Shown here piece by piece: positions 53,942-61,672 of a DNA stretch of 64,000 nucleotides. The position numbers and the translations under genes were made by a program. Source of the DNA: Rarobacter faecitabidus (lineage in GTDB: Bacteria > Actinomycetota > Actinomycetes > Actinomycetales > Cellulomonadaceae). The stretch lies in assembly GCF_006716265.1 (NCBI RefSeq), contig NZ_VFOS01000003.1:62001-126000 (forward strand), in the 5' to 3' direction. Every line of letters starts with the position of its first letter. Positions within the stretch are counted from its first letter, which is position 1. Under the pieces are notes generated by a model that saw nothing but the letters and a program-made list of their open reading frames with translations, did no database searches and was not told the origin of the DNA.

Positions 53942-54337
53942 ATGCACCTCAAGAAGACCCTCATTGCCGCAGTCATCGCCGCACTCGCGTTCACCGGCCT
54001 CACAGCCGTGCCAGCTCAAGCAGCAACGACCGGCTACGGCAAGACCGCGACCACGGTTGCGAAGTCCATCAAGTGCAAGAATCTGCGCATTAAGAGGGGC
54101 AGTTCAGCCATGACAAAGTCGAGCCTGGTCTGCGACCTCAAAGGCAAGCGCGTCAACGTCATCACGTTCAAGTCCGAGGCTCAACAGATCAAGTGGCTCG
54201 ATTACGTGCCCGCGGCCTTCCCCTACGGCGGATACGTGGCCGTAGCCCGAGGCGTGGTCATCGTGTCCAAGAACGGAACCAAGTCGGCGGCAAGTGCCGG
54301 GGCGAAAGCCCTGAACGGCGCGGTTGTGCCGGTCTGA
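53942..54337 (+). CDS. Small secreted protein (131 aa)
   Basis: A clear signal peptide (MHLKKTLIAAVIAALAFTGL, cleavage after AQA, ~residue 27) precedes a small basic domain with a Cys pair (SIKCKNLRIKRGSS...SLVCDLKGKRVNV), likely a disulfide. No family recognised. Its place inside a restriction island is odd. Confidence 0.75.
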   Translation: MHLKKTLIAAVIAALAFTGLTAVPAQAATTGYGKTATTVAKSIKCKNLRIKRGSSAMTKSSLVCDLKGKRVNVITFKSEAQQIKWLDYVPAAFPYGGYVAVARGVVIVSKNGTKSAASAGAKALNGAVVPV

Positions 54338-54407
54338 CCCCTTCAAACCAATACTCAGCCAACGAGCGCCCCGACTCCCAACGCCCAGGAAAGGATAGGC
54401 ACGAACT

Positions 54408-56213
54408 GTGACAACGCGGCTCGGACTTCCAGAGTGGGACCGCCTTGGGCAGAAGGACTTCGACCGATACGTCGATCTGATTCTACGGACCGAACACCAC
54501 GACCTTTCCCCATCACAGGCGTACTCGCCCGATGGTCGCGGCGGCGATAGAGGGATTGACTTTATCGCACGAGGACCGCTGGGATTTACCACTATCTACC
54601 AGTACAAGTACTTCCACGAGGGCATTTTTCGGGCATCGAAGGAGTCGCGGAAGAGGCAGATTCGAGAGTCTTTTGCGGCTGCGCTCAAGTATTCGCCACA
54701 GCGGTGGGTGCTGGTGGTGCCATGTAAGGTCACACTCAACGAACGAGAGTTCATCCAGTCGCTGAACGGTTCCATTGGAACCCCTGAGATTCAGATCATG
54801 GACCAAGTAGAACTCAACCACTTGGTCTCCAGCCATCCGAGTATTCTCAAGTCCTTACAGGGCGGTCAACTCAAGGCGACTCTCAGTGAACTCGGGCTGG
54901 ACGGCGCGATTCCAGACACTACGGAAGGACTAGTGAAACGGATCGCGGCCGTCGAAGAGGTCTTTGCTGTCACCGATCCATACTGGGGCGTGCGAACCAG
55001 CAGTTCAGGTTCTGAGAGGTTCATCGAGTGCGTTCCAAAGCGTGAAGACTCATTCGTTGCGAGCCCGATCCAAGCTTCAATCTCGCTAGACGAAAGTGCA
55101 GCAACCGACGCCGAGCGAGAGGCTTATCGCTCCGGCTTGGGCCTCGGCAAAAGCGGCACCTTTGAGTTTCCGGCTATCACCCAGAAGTTGAGCGGGCCAG
55201 ACTTCCTCGACATTGATGGCGAAACAATGGTGAGGGTCGTGCGGGCCAAAGCGCCTCAGCCTCACCTGCAAGCGTCATTGGAGTTCGCACGGATCGACGG
55301 CGAAGCCGTGCAGTTTGACGCGCAGATCGAACACTTCGACAGCGGACCCTTTGGAACAACCGTCGAACTAGATTTGTATGGTGCACTCCATCTCACGGTG
55401 TCCGTCCCACTTGGCCCAGGTGCAAGCCCAGACATTCGAGCTGAAGTCAACCTCGTTGGACAGTTGATTCGTGACGCAGCACCAGCGCTCAATCTCTTCG
55501 AGAAGTTGCTCGACCCCGCAACAAAAATCAGTCTTGTGGTGAACGGGACTCATCTAGTGTCCAATCTCAGCCCGGCCCTCGCCTCAACGATGGACCAGGC
55601 AGACTTGAGTACGCTGTTCGAAGCGATTCAATATGCCGAAGACTTAGAGCACATTGAGCGCTCAGTGCACGGCGCCAAACGGATGCCGACCACCTTCACC
55701 GGCGAGGATAGGTTGGTCGCGCGAATCGTCCGGCTCCTTCTTGACGGCCAGTGTGTGCTTATGCCCCAATGGTTCCAGTTCAACGGAACATTCACTAGTG
55801 ATCTCCCTTCGAAGGAGAACAAGGGGATTTGGAAACAACTCAACGGTGGCGCAGGGCTTCGGGTGTCGGGCATCACATCTCAGGTTTCTGTCGGTGGGAT
55901 TTCCCTGGAACTCGGCCCACTCATGCTCTATTGCCCAGAAACGACCATTGCCAATCACGCACTGCTGGAGCCAAAGATGAGGCGCGGTCAACTAGGCGGC
56001 GAACGCCTCCAGCTCAAAGCGTCACCGGACCAGCCTTGGCGCGCGATTCTGTCAGATTCGTTCGCTTCCTATGAGGCAGATGATCGACTCATACCCACCC
56101 CTTGGTCGGCGGTGGGAATCCCTGACCATCGCCTAGCTGTCGAACTCAACAACGAACTTGAGGGCAGTGCAGAAGCGCGCGATCAAGGTAGTCGGCGCAG
56201 TGCGTCGGACTGA
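54408..56213 (+). CDS. Mrr-like restriction endonuclease-fold protein
   Basis: A 601 aa protein. The N-terminal ~130 residues form a PD-(D/E)xK nuclease of Mrr type: LGQKDFDRYVDLILR, then GRGGDRGIDFIARG, FTTIYQYKYF (D...QxK active site) and RWVLVVPCKVTLNEREFI. The long C-terminal part (~470 aa) has no recognised domain and may sense a trigger. GTG 54408 start. Probably a stand-alone defence effector or a modification-dependent nuclease. Confidence 0.75.
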   Translation: MTTRLGLPEWDRLGQKDFDRYVDLILRTEHHDLSPSQAYSPDGRGGDRGIDFIARGPLGFTTIYQYKYFHEGIFRASKESRKRQIRESFAAALKYSPQRWVLVVPCKVTLNEREFIQSLNGSIGTPEIQIMDQVELNHLVSSHPSILKSLQGGQLKATLSELGLDGAIPDTTEGLVKRIAAVEEVFAVTDPYWGVRTSSSGSERFIECVPKREDSFVASPIQASISLDESAATDAEREAYRSGLGLGKSGTFEFPAITQKLSGPDFLDIDGETMVRVVRAKAPQPHLQASLEFARIDGEAVQFDAQIEHFDSGPFGTTVELDLYGALHLTVSVPLGPGASPDIRAEVNLVGQLIRDAAPALNLFEKLLDPATKISLVVNGTHLVSNLSPALASTMDQADLSTLFEAIQYAEDLEHIERSVHGAKRMPTTFTGEDRLVARIVRLLLDGQCVLMPQWFQFNGTFTSDLPSKENKGIWKQLNGGAGLRVSGITSQVSVGGISLELGPLMLYCPETTIANHALLEPKMRRGQLGGERLQLKASPDQPWRAILSDSFASYEADDRLIPTPWSAVGIPDHRLAVELNNELEGSAEARDQGSRRSASD

Positions 56214-56316
56214 CCCCAAGGACTCAGCGCGCGACTTTCATGGACTCAGCTACAAATCGGGCCCGCGTCCATGCAGGTCAGCGAGTTTCGCAAAGATGCC
56301 ACCCAATAGTCGATGT

Positions 56317-57957
56317 TCAAACTTGCACGTCCGCAGGTTTGACATCCTCTCCCGCGCGCACGCTGGCGTCGTAGGCCAGCGCTGCCGCGTGGAGGTTCGG
56401 GGCGAGTAGCGCATCGAACGGCTCGCCGGGAGCCCTCACAGTGTCGACGTTTTCGATCTCGTAGACGTGGATGCGCTCGAAGAATGCTTGGTTGCAGATG
56501 CGTCGGATTGAGTCGTCAATGCTCATGTAGATCGCGTGCATGTCACCGGCCAGGGTGAGGCAGTCTTCGAGGTGCGCCTTGGCCTGGTCGTACTCGATCT
56601 GTCCCGCGTCGATCTGTGCATCGAGGAACACGAGCCGCCTGGCGATGCGGTCCTGTTCTTCCTTGAGCAGGTCGAGCGGGACGGCTCCGGCGTGATGCGC
56701 GTGGAGCAGGCTGCGTCGTTCGTCGCGGAGCTTGTCGCGCTCGGCGGCAAGGGTGTGCCGTGCGGCTTTGTTCGCAGTGTGGAGGTCATCGAACTGGCGC
56801 ACGAGCATCTGCCTGAGCGCGGTGACGATGTGCTCGGGTATCTGCACGCGCCGGTAGTAGTCCTCGACCTGCCGTTCGATGGGCTCGATCGGCATGGCCT
56901 GACGGACACAGTTCGTGCGCTTGGAGTGCCGCCCGGCGCACATGAAGTACGGGTAGACGATGCCCTTGCCGTTCTTCGCGTGAGTGACCATGAGCCGGGA
57001 GCCGCAGTCGCCGCAGTACACGGACCCTTTCAGGTAGTGCTCGTGGGTTTGGGTTTTCTCCCCGGAGACCTGGTGCGCGGTGAGAACGTTCTGAACCCGG
57101 TACCAGAGTTCCGCGCTCACGAGCGGTTCGTGGAGCCCGTCGTAGCGTGCGCCACGGAAGATCACGTCGCCCTTGTAGTACGGGTTGGAGAGCATCTGCT
57201 GGATCGTGGATAGTCCCGGTGCTTTCGCTGGACGCTTCGGGGTCGGCACGCTCGTGAGGCCACGGTCGATCAGCTCGCTATGCAGCATCGAAGTCGAGTA
57301 GTTGCCGGTGGCGTACGCCTCGAACGCCCACCGCACCAGCGCCGCGCGATCCGGGTCAGGGATCACGGTGGGAACGTCGCGTCCGAGCTCGTCACGCTTG
57401 TGGACGTTGAGATACCCGATCGGTGCACGGCCGACGGTGCCACCGGAGGAGGCTTTCTGCGTCATGCCTTTGGCGACCTCGTTGGCGAGGTTAGGGGAGT
57501 AGAACTCCGCGATCGTGGACATGATGCCGTGCAACAGCATCCCCGACGGAGTCTCATCGATGTTCTCTGTCGCAGACACCAGGATCACGCCGGAGTCTTT
57601 GAGCGCGAGGTGGATCGCCACATCGTCGGCGCGGTTACGGGCGAGCCGGTCGACCTTGTGGACGATGCAGTACGCAACCTTGTGGGTCTTGACGTACTCG
57701 ATCATTCGCATCAGCTCGGGCCTGTCGGCCTTGCGCGCGGACTCACCCGCGTCGATGAACTCCTCCACCACGATCGCGTTCAGATCGCGGGCTTTGCGGA
57801 GGTTCGCGTCACGTTGCGCGGGGATGGAGAATCCCTCATCGCGGCCGCCGCGCTCTGCCTGCTCGTTGGTGGAGACGCGCAGATAGGAGACGGCGAGGGT
57901 GGTGGTCTCGCCGAATCGGTCGAGGCTGGTTGGTGGTGCCGGTGGCGCCAGAGTCAT
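56317..57957 (-). CDS. Large serine recombinase
   Basis: A 546 aa site-specific recombinase. The N-terminal resolvase domain has the catalytic Ser in AVSYLRVSTNEQAERGG, with FSIPAQRDANLRKA and VHKVDRLARNRADD downstream. A recombinase domain and zinc ribbon (SVYCGDCGSRLMV, CAGRHSKRTNC) precede a coiled coil (KAARHTLAAERDKLRDERRSLL). This is the length and layout of integrases of phages and conjugative elements. Small genes upstream on the same strand are remnants of the same element. Confidence 0.93.
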   Translation of the reverse strand: MTLAPPAPPTSLDRFGETTTLAVSYLRVSTNEQAERGGRDEGFSIPAQRDANLRKARDLNAIVVEEFIDAGESARKADRPELMRMIEYVKTHKVAYCIVHKVDRLARNRADDVAIHLALKDSGVILVSATENIDETPSGMLLHGIMSTIAEFYSPNLANEVAKGMTQKASSGGTVGRAPIGYLNVHKRDELGRDVPTVIPDPDRAALVRWAFEAYATGNYSTSMLHSELIDRGLTSVPTPKRPAKAPGLSTIQQMLSNPYYKGDVIFRGARYDGLHEPLVSAELWYRVQNVLTAHQVSGEKTQTHEHYLKGSVYCGDCGSRLMVTHAKNGKGIVYPYFMCAGRHSKRTNCVRQAMPIEPIERQVEDYYRRVQIPEHIVTALRQMLVRQFDDLHTANKAARHTLAAERDKLRDERRSLLHAHHAGAVPLDLLKEEQDRIARRLVFLDAQIDAGQIEYDQAKAHLEDCLTLAGDMHAIYMSIDDSIRRICNQAFFERIHVYEIENVDTVRAPGEPFDALLAPNLHAAALAYDASVRAGEDVKPADVQV

Positions 57958-58120
57958 GAGTCGTGTTTCCTCTCACCGAAGGGGTGGGAGCCAACGCGAC
58001 GACGAAGCGTCACGCGGTGCGACTCGTAAACGGGAAACACGTCCGCCGGGTATGAACCGGGGTAAGCCACAAGGGCAAAGAGACTGCGCACCCGGCCTAG
58101 GAAGACCGTGGCGTCGGGTT

Positions 58121-58312
58121 CTATTCTACGTGGTCGGGCTCAGAACGCCCAGGATCATCAGCATCCGGCGCGGCATCCTCGGCGGCCTGCGCTCTGCTGA
58201 TGGTCATGCCGAGGAACACTTGCGCGAGCTTGTGCAGGTCAGACTGGTTGCGCGGCACCGCTTCAACGGCGAAGCGTCGATCCTCACCGCGCCGCCTTTC
58301 TCTCCTGCTCAT
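58121..58312 (-). CDS. Small protein upstream of the serine recombinase (63 aa)
   Basis: MSRRERRRGEDRRFAVEAVP begins a 63 aa protein (RNQSDLHKLAQVFLGMTISRAQAAEDAAPD). It is coupled by ATGA overlap to the preceding small frame and lies ~160 bp before the recombinase. Proteins like this commonly accompany actinobacterial serine recombinases; function unknown. Confidence 0.6.
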   Translation of the reverse strand: MSRRERRRGEDRRFAVEAVPRNQSDLHKLAQVFLGMTISRAQAAEDAAPDADDPGRSEPDHVE

Positions 58313-58431
58313 GGCACTTCTCCCGTGCTCAGCACGAGACCTGCGATGAACTGATCCTCGGCACGCCGCGCTTGGACGTCGGCGTGCATGTAGGCGACGA
58401 AGTCTTCTTCCCGGTTCGGGATGGTGATGTC
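58309..58431 (-). pseudogene. Short frame without a proper start, recombinase operon
   Basis: Reads DITIPNREEDFVAYMHADVQ and ends STGEVP, with its stop overlapping the next start (ATGA). It follows an in-frame TAG that ends the DUF4913-like remnant, and its first start-like codon is an internal ATG at 58389. It is either a decayed gene or the tail of the upstream protein cut by an amber codon. Confidence 0.5.
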
Positions 58432-58893
58432 CTATACTGGTTCGATGGCTTTTTCGCCGGGCCAGGCGATCTGGCGGGTGGGACGGTCGGTGTTCAGGAG
58501 AGTGCCGCAGGCAGCGGTCCAGTCGCGGAGTCGTTCTCGGGCTTCGGTGAACTCGTGGTGCCAGGCGAGGGGTGCGGTGCCTTTGGCTTCGGGGTCGTAC
58601 GCGCACAGCCAGTGCAGGTGCAGGGCGGACAGTTCCCAGACGAGTTCGGGGTGGCGGTGCCAGAACGGGGGGATGACGGCGACGGGCAGCCCGTAGGTGC
58701 GGCGCAGCCAGTGGACCCATTTGTTCAGGGCGAGCCATTCTTCTTCGGCGGCGTCGGCGGTGAGGAGGTTCCAGTTGATCGGGTGCGGGGGTCCGTCTGG
58801 TTGATCGTTCTCGGTGATCTCGCCGGTGTCGGGGTCGCGATGCTGCTCGCCGTGCCGTACCTGCTGGCCGCGAGCACCTTCACCACCCTCATC
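58432..58893 (-). pseudogene. DUF4913-like gene remnant, 5' truncated
   Basis: A 153-codon open frame with no usable start codon. It reads RDPDTGEITENDQPD, then EEEWLALNKWVHWLRRTYGL, FWHRHPELVWELSALHLHWL and AYDPEAKGTAPLAWHHEFTE, the DUF4913 pattern of actinobacterial mobile elements. The frame stops upstream at 58894-58896 beside the start of a rightward membrane-protein frame, suggesting the 5' end was lost at a recombination junction. Confidence 0.6.
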
Positions 58894-59073
58894 TCAGACG
58901 GAGGCCCCGGCTGGCTCAACCTGCTCGTCCTCCCGTGCTTGTGGAACATGATGAAGTTCATCGTCATAGGGCCGGTCAGCATGATCCTGCTGGGCCGCGC
59001 ACATCTGCGGGAAGAAATATCCGCCCGCGCCGAACGAAGAACAAAGACCGGGTCGGCCGAGCTAATGGCCTGA
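58840..59073 (+). CDS. Small two-TM protein, possibly truncated
   Basis: MLLAVPYLLAASTFTTLISD begins a 77 aa protein with two hydrophobic segments (also WNMMKFIVIGPVSMILLGRA) and a charged tail. It may be the 3' part of a larger membrane protein of the mobile element, since the frame extends upstream antisense to the DUF4913 remnant. Confidence 0.5.
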   Translation: MLLAVPYLLAASTFTTLISDGGPGWLNLLVLPCLWNMMKFIVIGPVSMILLGRAHLREEISARAERRTKTGSAELMA

Positions 59074-59202
59074 CCGGCCCGACTCACTTCGTGTCGCAGA
59101 CGTCACTGTGATCCAGGAGAACTCCCACATCTTCACTGCAGCGTTGTCGACCTCCGACGGTAAGATTCAAGAGTTCCCTGTCGTATCCACCATTGGAGCC
59201 CT

Positions 59203-59367
59203 ATGAACACATCCACGTCGTTGTTCGGTCTGCTTGCCGTGGACATGCAGCGCAACGAGCCCGAACCCAGGCCCCGTCCACAGCCGTCAACACTCACGCA
59301 CACAATCGAGACATCTGATCACGGGTACGGGTTTTCCCCGATAGTGATCTCTCGGATGGAGCACTAA
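59203..59367 (+). CDS. Putative graspetide precursor peptide 1 (54 aa)
   Basis: A tiny gene with a GGAG site four bases before its ATG. The leader contains TSLFGLLA (residues 5-12), followed by an acidic/Pro linker (EPEPRPRPQP). The core is STLTHTIETSD (residues 29-39), rich in Ser/Thr donors and Glu/Asp acceptors for ester crosslinks. Its core aligns without gaps, residue for residue, with the next peptide. The stop overlaps the next ATG (TAATG). Assigned by the tandem arrangement in front of an ATP-grasp ligase. Confidence 0.7.
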   Translation: MNTSTSLFGLLAVDMQRNEPEPRPRPQPSTLTHTIETSDHGYGFSPIVISRMEH

Positions 59368-59534
59368 TGCAGACAAGAGAATCCTCCACGTCCTTGTTTG
59401 CCGAGCTAGCAAGCTACCCGCAGAGCGTTGTCGATGGTGTCCGTGGGACATCGACGATCACAGAGACGATTGAATCGTCAGATACCGATGAGGCAGTTAC
59501 GCAACTCCTCCTGAATTGCGTCGGGCCTCGTTGA
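59367..59534 (+). CDS. Putative graspetide precursor peptide 2 (55 aa)
   Basis: The second peptide has leader motif TSLFAELA (residues 8-15) and core STITETIESSD followed by TDE (residues 29-42). The shared pattern with peptide 1 is S-T-x-T-x-T-I-E-x-S-D at identical positions 29-39. The C terminus (AVTQLLLNCVGPR) differs from peptide 1 and has one Cys. It overlaps the ATP-grasp gene, suggesting coupled translation of substrate and enzyme. Confidence 0.7.
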   Translation: MQTRESSTSLFAELASYPQSVVDGVRGTSTITETIESSDTDEAVTQLLLNCVGPR

Positions 59535-60475
59535 ACTCCAGAGCTCCCATCCTCATCGGAGAACGTGACGATCCTCACATCACTGCTGTCGAGAATTCCC
59601 TCATAAGACGCGGATATCGCCCACTGATCTTCGATCTTGAGTCAGTCATGAGCGGCGGTCTTTCAATAAGCGATGAACATTATGCCGTGAAAGTTGATGG
59701 TGCCTGGAACGACCTCACCGATGGGCGATCTGGGTGGTTACGACGTCTTCACCGGGCAGACTGGGGCCTTGGCATCGAAGCAGGCTCGCTGAGAGCTTTG
59801 GAGCTTGGCACTTGGCATTCGGCGTACTCATGGCTTCTGGATGACTCGAAGGTCAGTTGGATAACAGGCCCTGCGGTGCTGCGTCGAGCTGAATCGAAGC
59901 TCTGGCAATGGAAGGCCGCAGTCAGACTCGGTATTCCATACCCGAGAACCCTCGTAACGACGAGTAGCGACGCAGTCGCAACTTCCTTCTCGAACGAGGT
60001 GATCGTTAAGCCTGTCGGTACGGGCCAGTTCATCCAGGACGGTGAAACAATGACGGTCTACGCCGAGCCCATGATGCCTGCAGATACTCGCTTTAGCGCA
60101 CTGAACGCAGCGCCGTTCATTGTCCAGGAACGGATACCGGCCGCTAAGCATCTTCGCGTTGTCACCGTCGGCGATCGTAGCTGGGCGGCAACGCTAGATG
60201 TTGACTCAACTGCTCCCGCTGATTGGCGGCGACGATCATGCAATCATTCTGCATTCACAGAAGCCCATGACGGGAGCTCAACAGCGCCCACAGGGGCACT
60301 GACAATTGCGGCTGATCTCGGACTTGGATACTCGAGCCAAGACTGGGTCCAAACGCCTGATGGCGAGGTGTTCCTTCTCGACGTGAACCCGTCGGGCCAG
60401 TGGCTCTTTCTTCCGGAGCGAATGGGTAAAGCGGTCACTGACGCCCTCGCAGATCTACTCGTGGCGGCCACATGA
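59531..60475 (+). CDS. ATP-grasp peptide ligase (graspetide macrocyclase type)
   Basis: A 314 aa ATP-grasp enzyme. The N-terminal pre-ATP-grasp domain (ILIGERDDPHITAVENSLIRRGYRPLIFDLES) is typical of MvdC/MvdD-like ligases. RRAESKLWQWKAAVRLGIPYPRTLVTTS, VIVKPVGTG and the C-terminal metal/ATP site DWVQTPDGEVFLLDVNPSGQWLFLPE match the family that installs ester or amide macrocycles between Ser/Thr/Lys and Asp/Glu side chains of precursor peptides. TTG 59531 overlaps the peptide 2 stop (TTGA); TTG 59516 is an alternative. Confidence 0.82.
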   Translation: MNSRAPILIGERDDPHITAVENSLIRRGYRPLIFDLESVMSGGLSISDEHYAVKVDGAWNDLTDGRSGWLRRLHRADWGLGIEAGSLRALELGTWHSAYSWLLDDSKVSWITGPAVLRRAESKLWQWKAAVRLGIPYPRTLVTTSSDAVATSFSNEVIVKPVGTGQFIQDGETMTVYAEPMMPADTRFSALNAAPFIVQERIPAAKHLRVVTVGDRSWAATLDVDSTAPADWRRRSCNHSAFTEAHDGSSTAPTGALTIAADLGLGYSSQDWVQTPDGEVFLLDVNPSGQWLFLPERMGKAVTDALADLLVAAT

Positions 60476-61140
60476 GTAAGCAGACTTTTCGCGACAAGGC
60501 AAGACTTGCATTCGCTGAAGTTCGCATGGTTGCTAGTACGGCGCTGGGTCTCTTCGCTGGCAGGAAAGTGTGGATGCCGAAAGAAGCGACACCTGAAACA
60601 AGGTGGATAGACCAGTGCCCCAAACGGAACCTTGACTTAGCACGTTCGTCCTATGACGAGCGATTGAAAAGCGAATCGGCGGGCATCGAGGCGGTTCGAC
60701 GTCGCGCAGAATTTGCACTCACAGCAATCATTGCGGCCATCGGACTGAGCACTGCCGCCTTCGAGCGACTCTGGGCCGTTGCCACCAGCTCCACCAGCTT
60801 GCTCGTAATCTGGTCGCTTGGAGTTCTCATTGTCGTCGTGGCAGTTCTGGTTTTTGCCGGTGTTGCGGTATCGAACAAAGTCCTTGGAGTGGTTCAGGTA
60901 GAAGAGTTCGTCCACCTTCATGATGCCCGCCGAGAAGAGCTTCGTCAGTATGTTCTGGCGGTGCATACGACATCGAGGACCCGCCGCGCGATGGTCACGG
61001 TCTTCCGTGACGGCTTCTTAATCGCGCTAGTCGGACTAACGCTGCTCGCAATCGCTCACACTGTATCTTGGGCGGTTCCCCTGGACGATGCTCCAGCTCC
61101 TGTGAATGTCAACATCATCAGCCCTTCGCCCACGCCATAG
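60472..61140 (+). CDS. Membrane partner protein of the RiPP locus
   Basis: A 222 aa protein coupled to the ATP-grasp gene by ATGA overlap. Hydrophobic segments lie at ~82-102 (FALTAIIAAIGLSTAAF), ~108-135 (SLLVIWSLGVLIVVVAVLVFAGVAV) and ~183-203 (GFLIALVGLTLLAIAHTV). The layout of a helical amphipathic region next to paired TM helices recalls SLATT/S-4TM-type membrane effectors. It could export, tether or respond to the modified peptide. No family match is certain. Confidence 0.65.
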   Translation: MSKQTFRDKARLAFAEVRMVASTALGLFAGRKVWMPKEATPETRWIDQCPKRNLDLARSSYDERLKSESAGIEAVRRRAEFALTAIIAAIGLSTAAFERLWAVATSSTSLLVIWSLGVLIVVVAVLVFAGVAVSNKVLGVVQVEEFVHLHDARREELRQYVLAVHTTSRTRRAMVTVFRDGFLIALVGLTLLAIAHTVSWAVPLDDAPAPVNVNIISPSPTP

Positions 61141-61213
61141 CTTCGAACGGCGACACGAGACACTGCATTGCCAGACATCAGGAGAATGACACTTCCCTAG
61201 TGATTTCGTCCGG

Positions 61214-61672
61214 TCAGCGTGGCGTCGACGATGCCGGCCAGTGGGCTCGAACTTGCTTGGCAATGAGTTCTGTCTCGGCGAGCGGGAGCTCTTCCACGGG
61301 ACCCCATTCGGTGCCGCCAGAGTCTAGAGTTCCTGCGACATGGAAGTGAACGTGCCTGATCGACTGGCTTGCAGTCTCACCGTTGTTCTGCCAAACGGAG
61401 ATGCCTGGACGCTGGTAAGCGGCGTCAATAGCCTTCGCTGCGTTCCTTACCTCGACCATCAGCGCCGCACACTCATCATCTGTCAAGTCGAGAATGGTCT
61501 CTCTGTGCCTGGTAGGGATGACGAGAAGGTGAGGTTTCCCTCGCTGTTCCTGCGTGACCATAACCGCTGTCAACGTGTTCTTGGTCACAAAGGTGAACGG
61601 TCGACTTCCTTCAAGGTAAGCGCAGAACGCGCACGCCTGCGCGTCTGGAAGCCGAATAGCTGACTCACTCAC
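61214..61672 (-). CDS. HIT-family nucleotide hydrolase, Thoeris-linked
   Basis: A 152 aa HIT-superfamily protein: CAFCAYLEGS near the N terminus, KPHLLVIPTRHRETILDLTDDECAAL, and the catalytic triad SIRHVHFHVAG (HxHxHxx). HIT enzymes hydrolyse nucleotide phosphoramidates and dinucleoside polyphosphates. GTG 61672 overlaps the stop of the TM-macro gene (GTGA), so it is translationally coupled to a defence effector. The frame upstream of 61672 is an overlap artefact. Confidence 0.88.
   Translation of the reverse strand: MSESAIRLPDAQACAFCAYLEGSRPFTFVTKNTLTAVMVTQEQRGKPHLLVIPTRHRETILDLTDDECAALMVEVRNAAKAIDAAYQRPGISVWQNNGETASQSIRHVHFHVAGTLDSGGTEWGPVEELPLAETELIAKQVRAHWPASSTPR

Noticed and set aside
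57961-58041. Inverted TCGTGTTTCC/GGAAACACG pair upstream of the serine recombinase as its att site
   Set aside because: The repeats are short and distant, and no matching copy at another element end was found.
58372-59073. Whole 233-codon rightward frame as one protein
   Set aside because: Its first two thirds are antisense to the DUF4913-like remnant; only the part from about 58840 looks like a real membrane protein.
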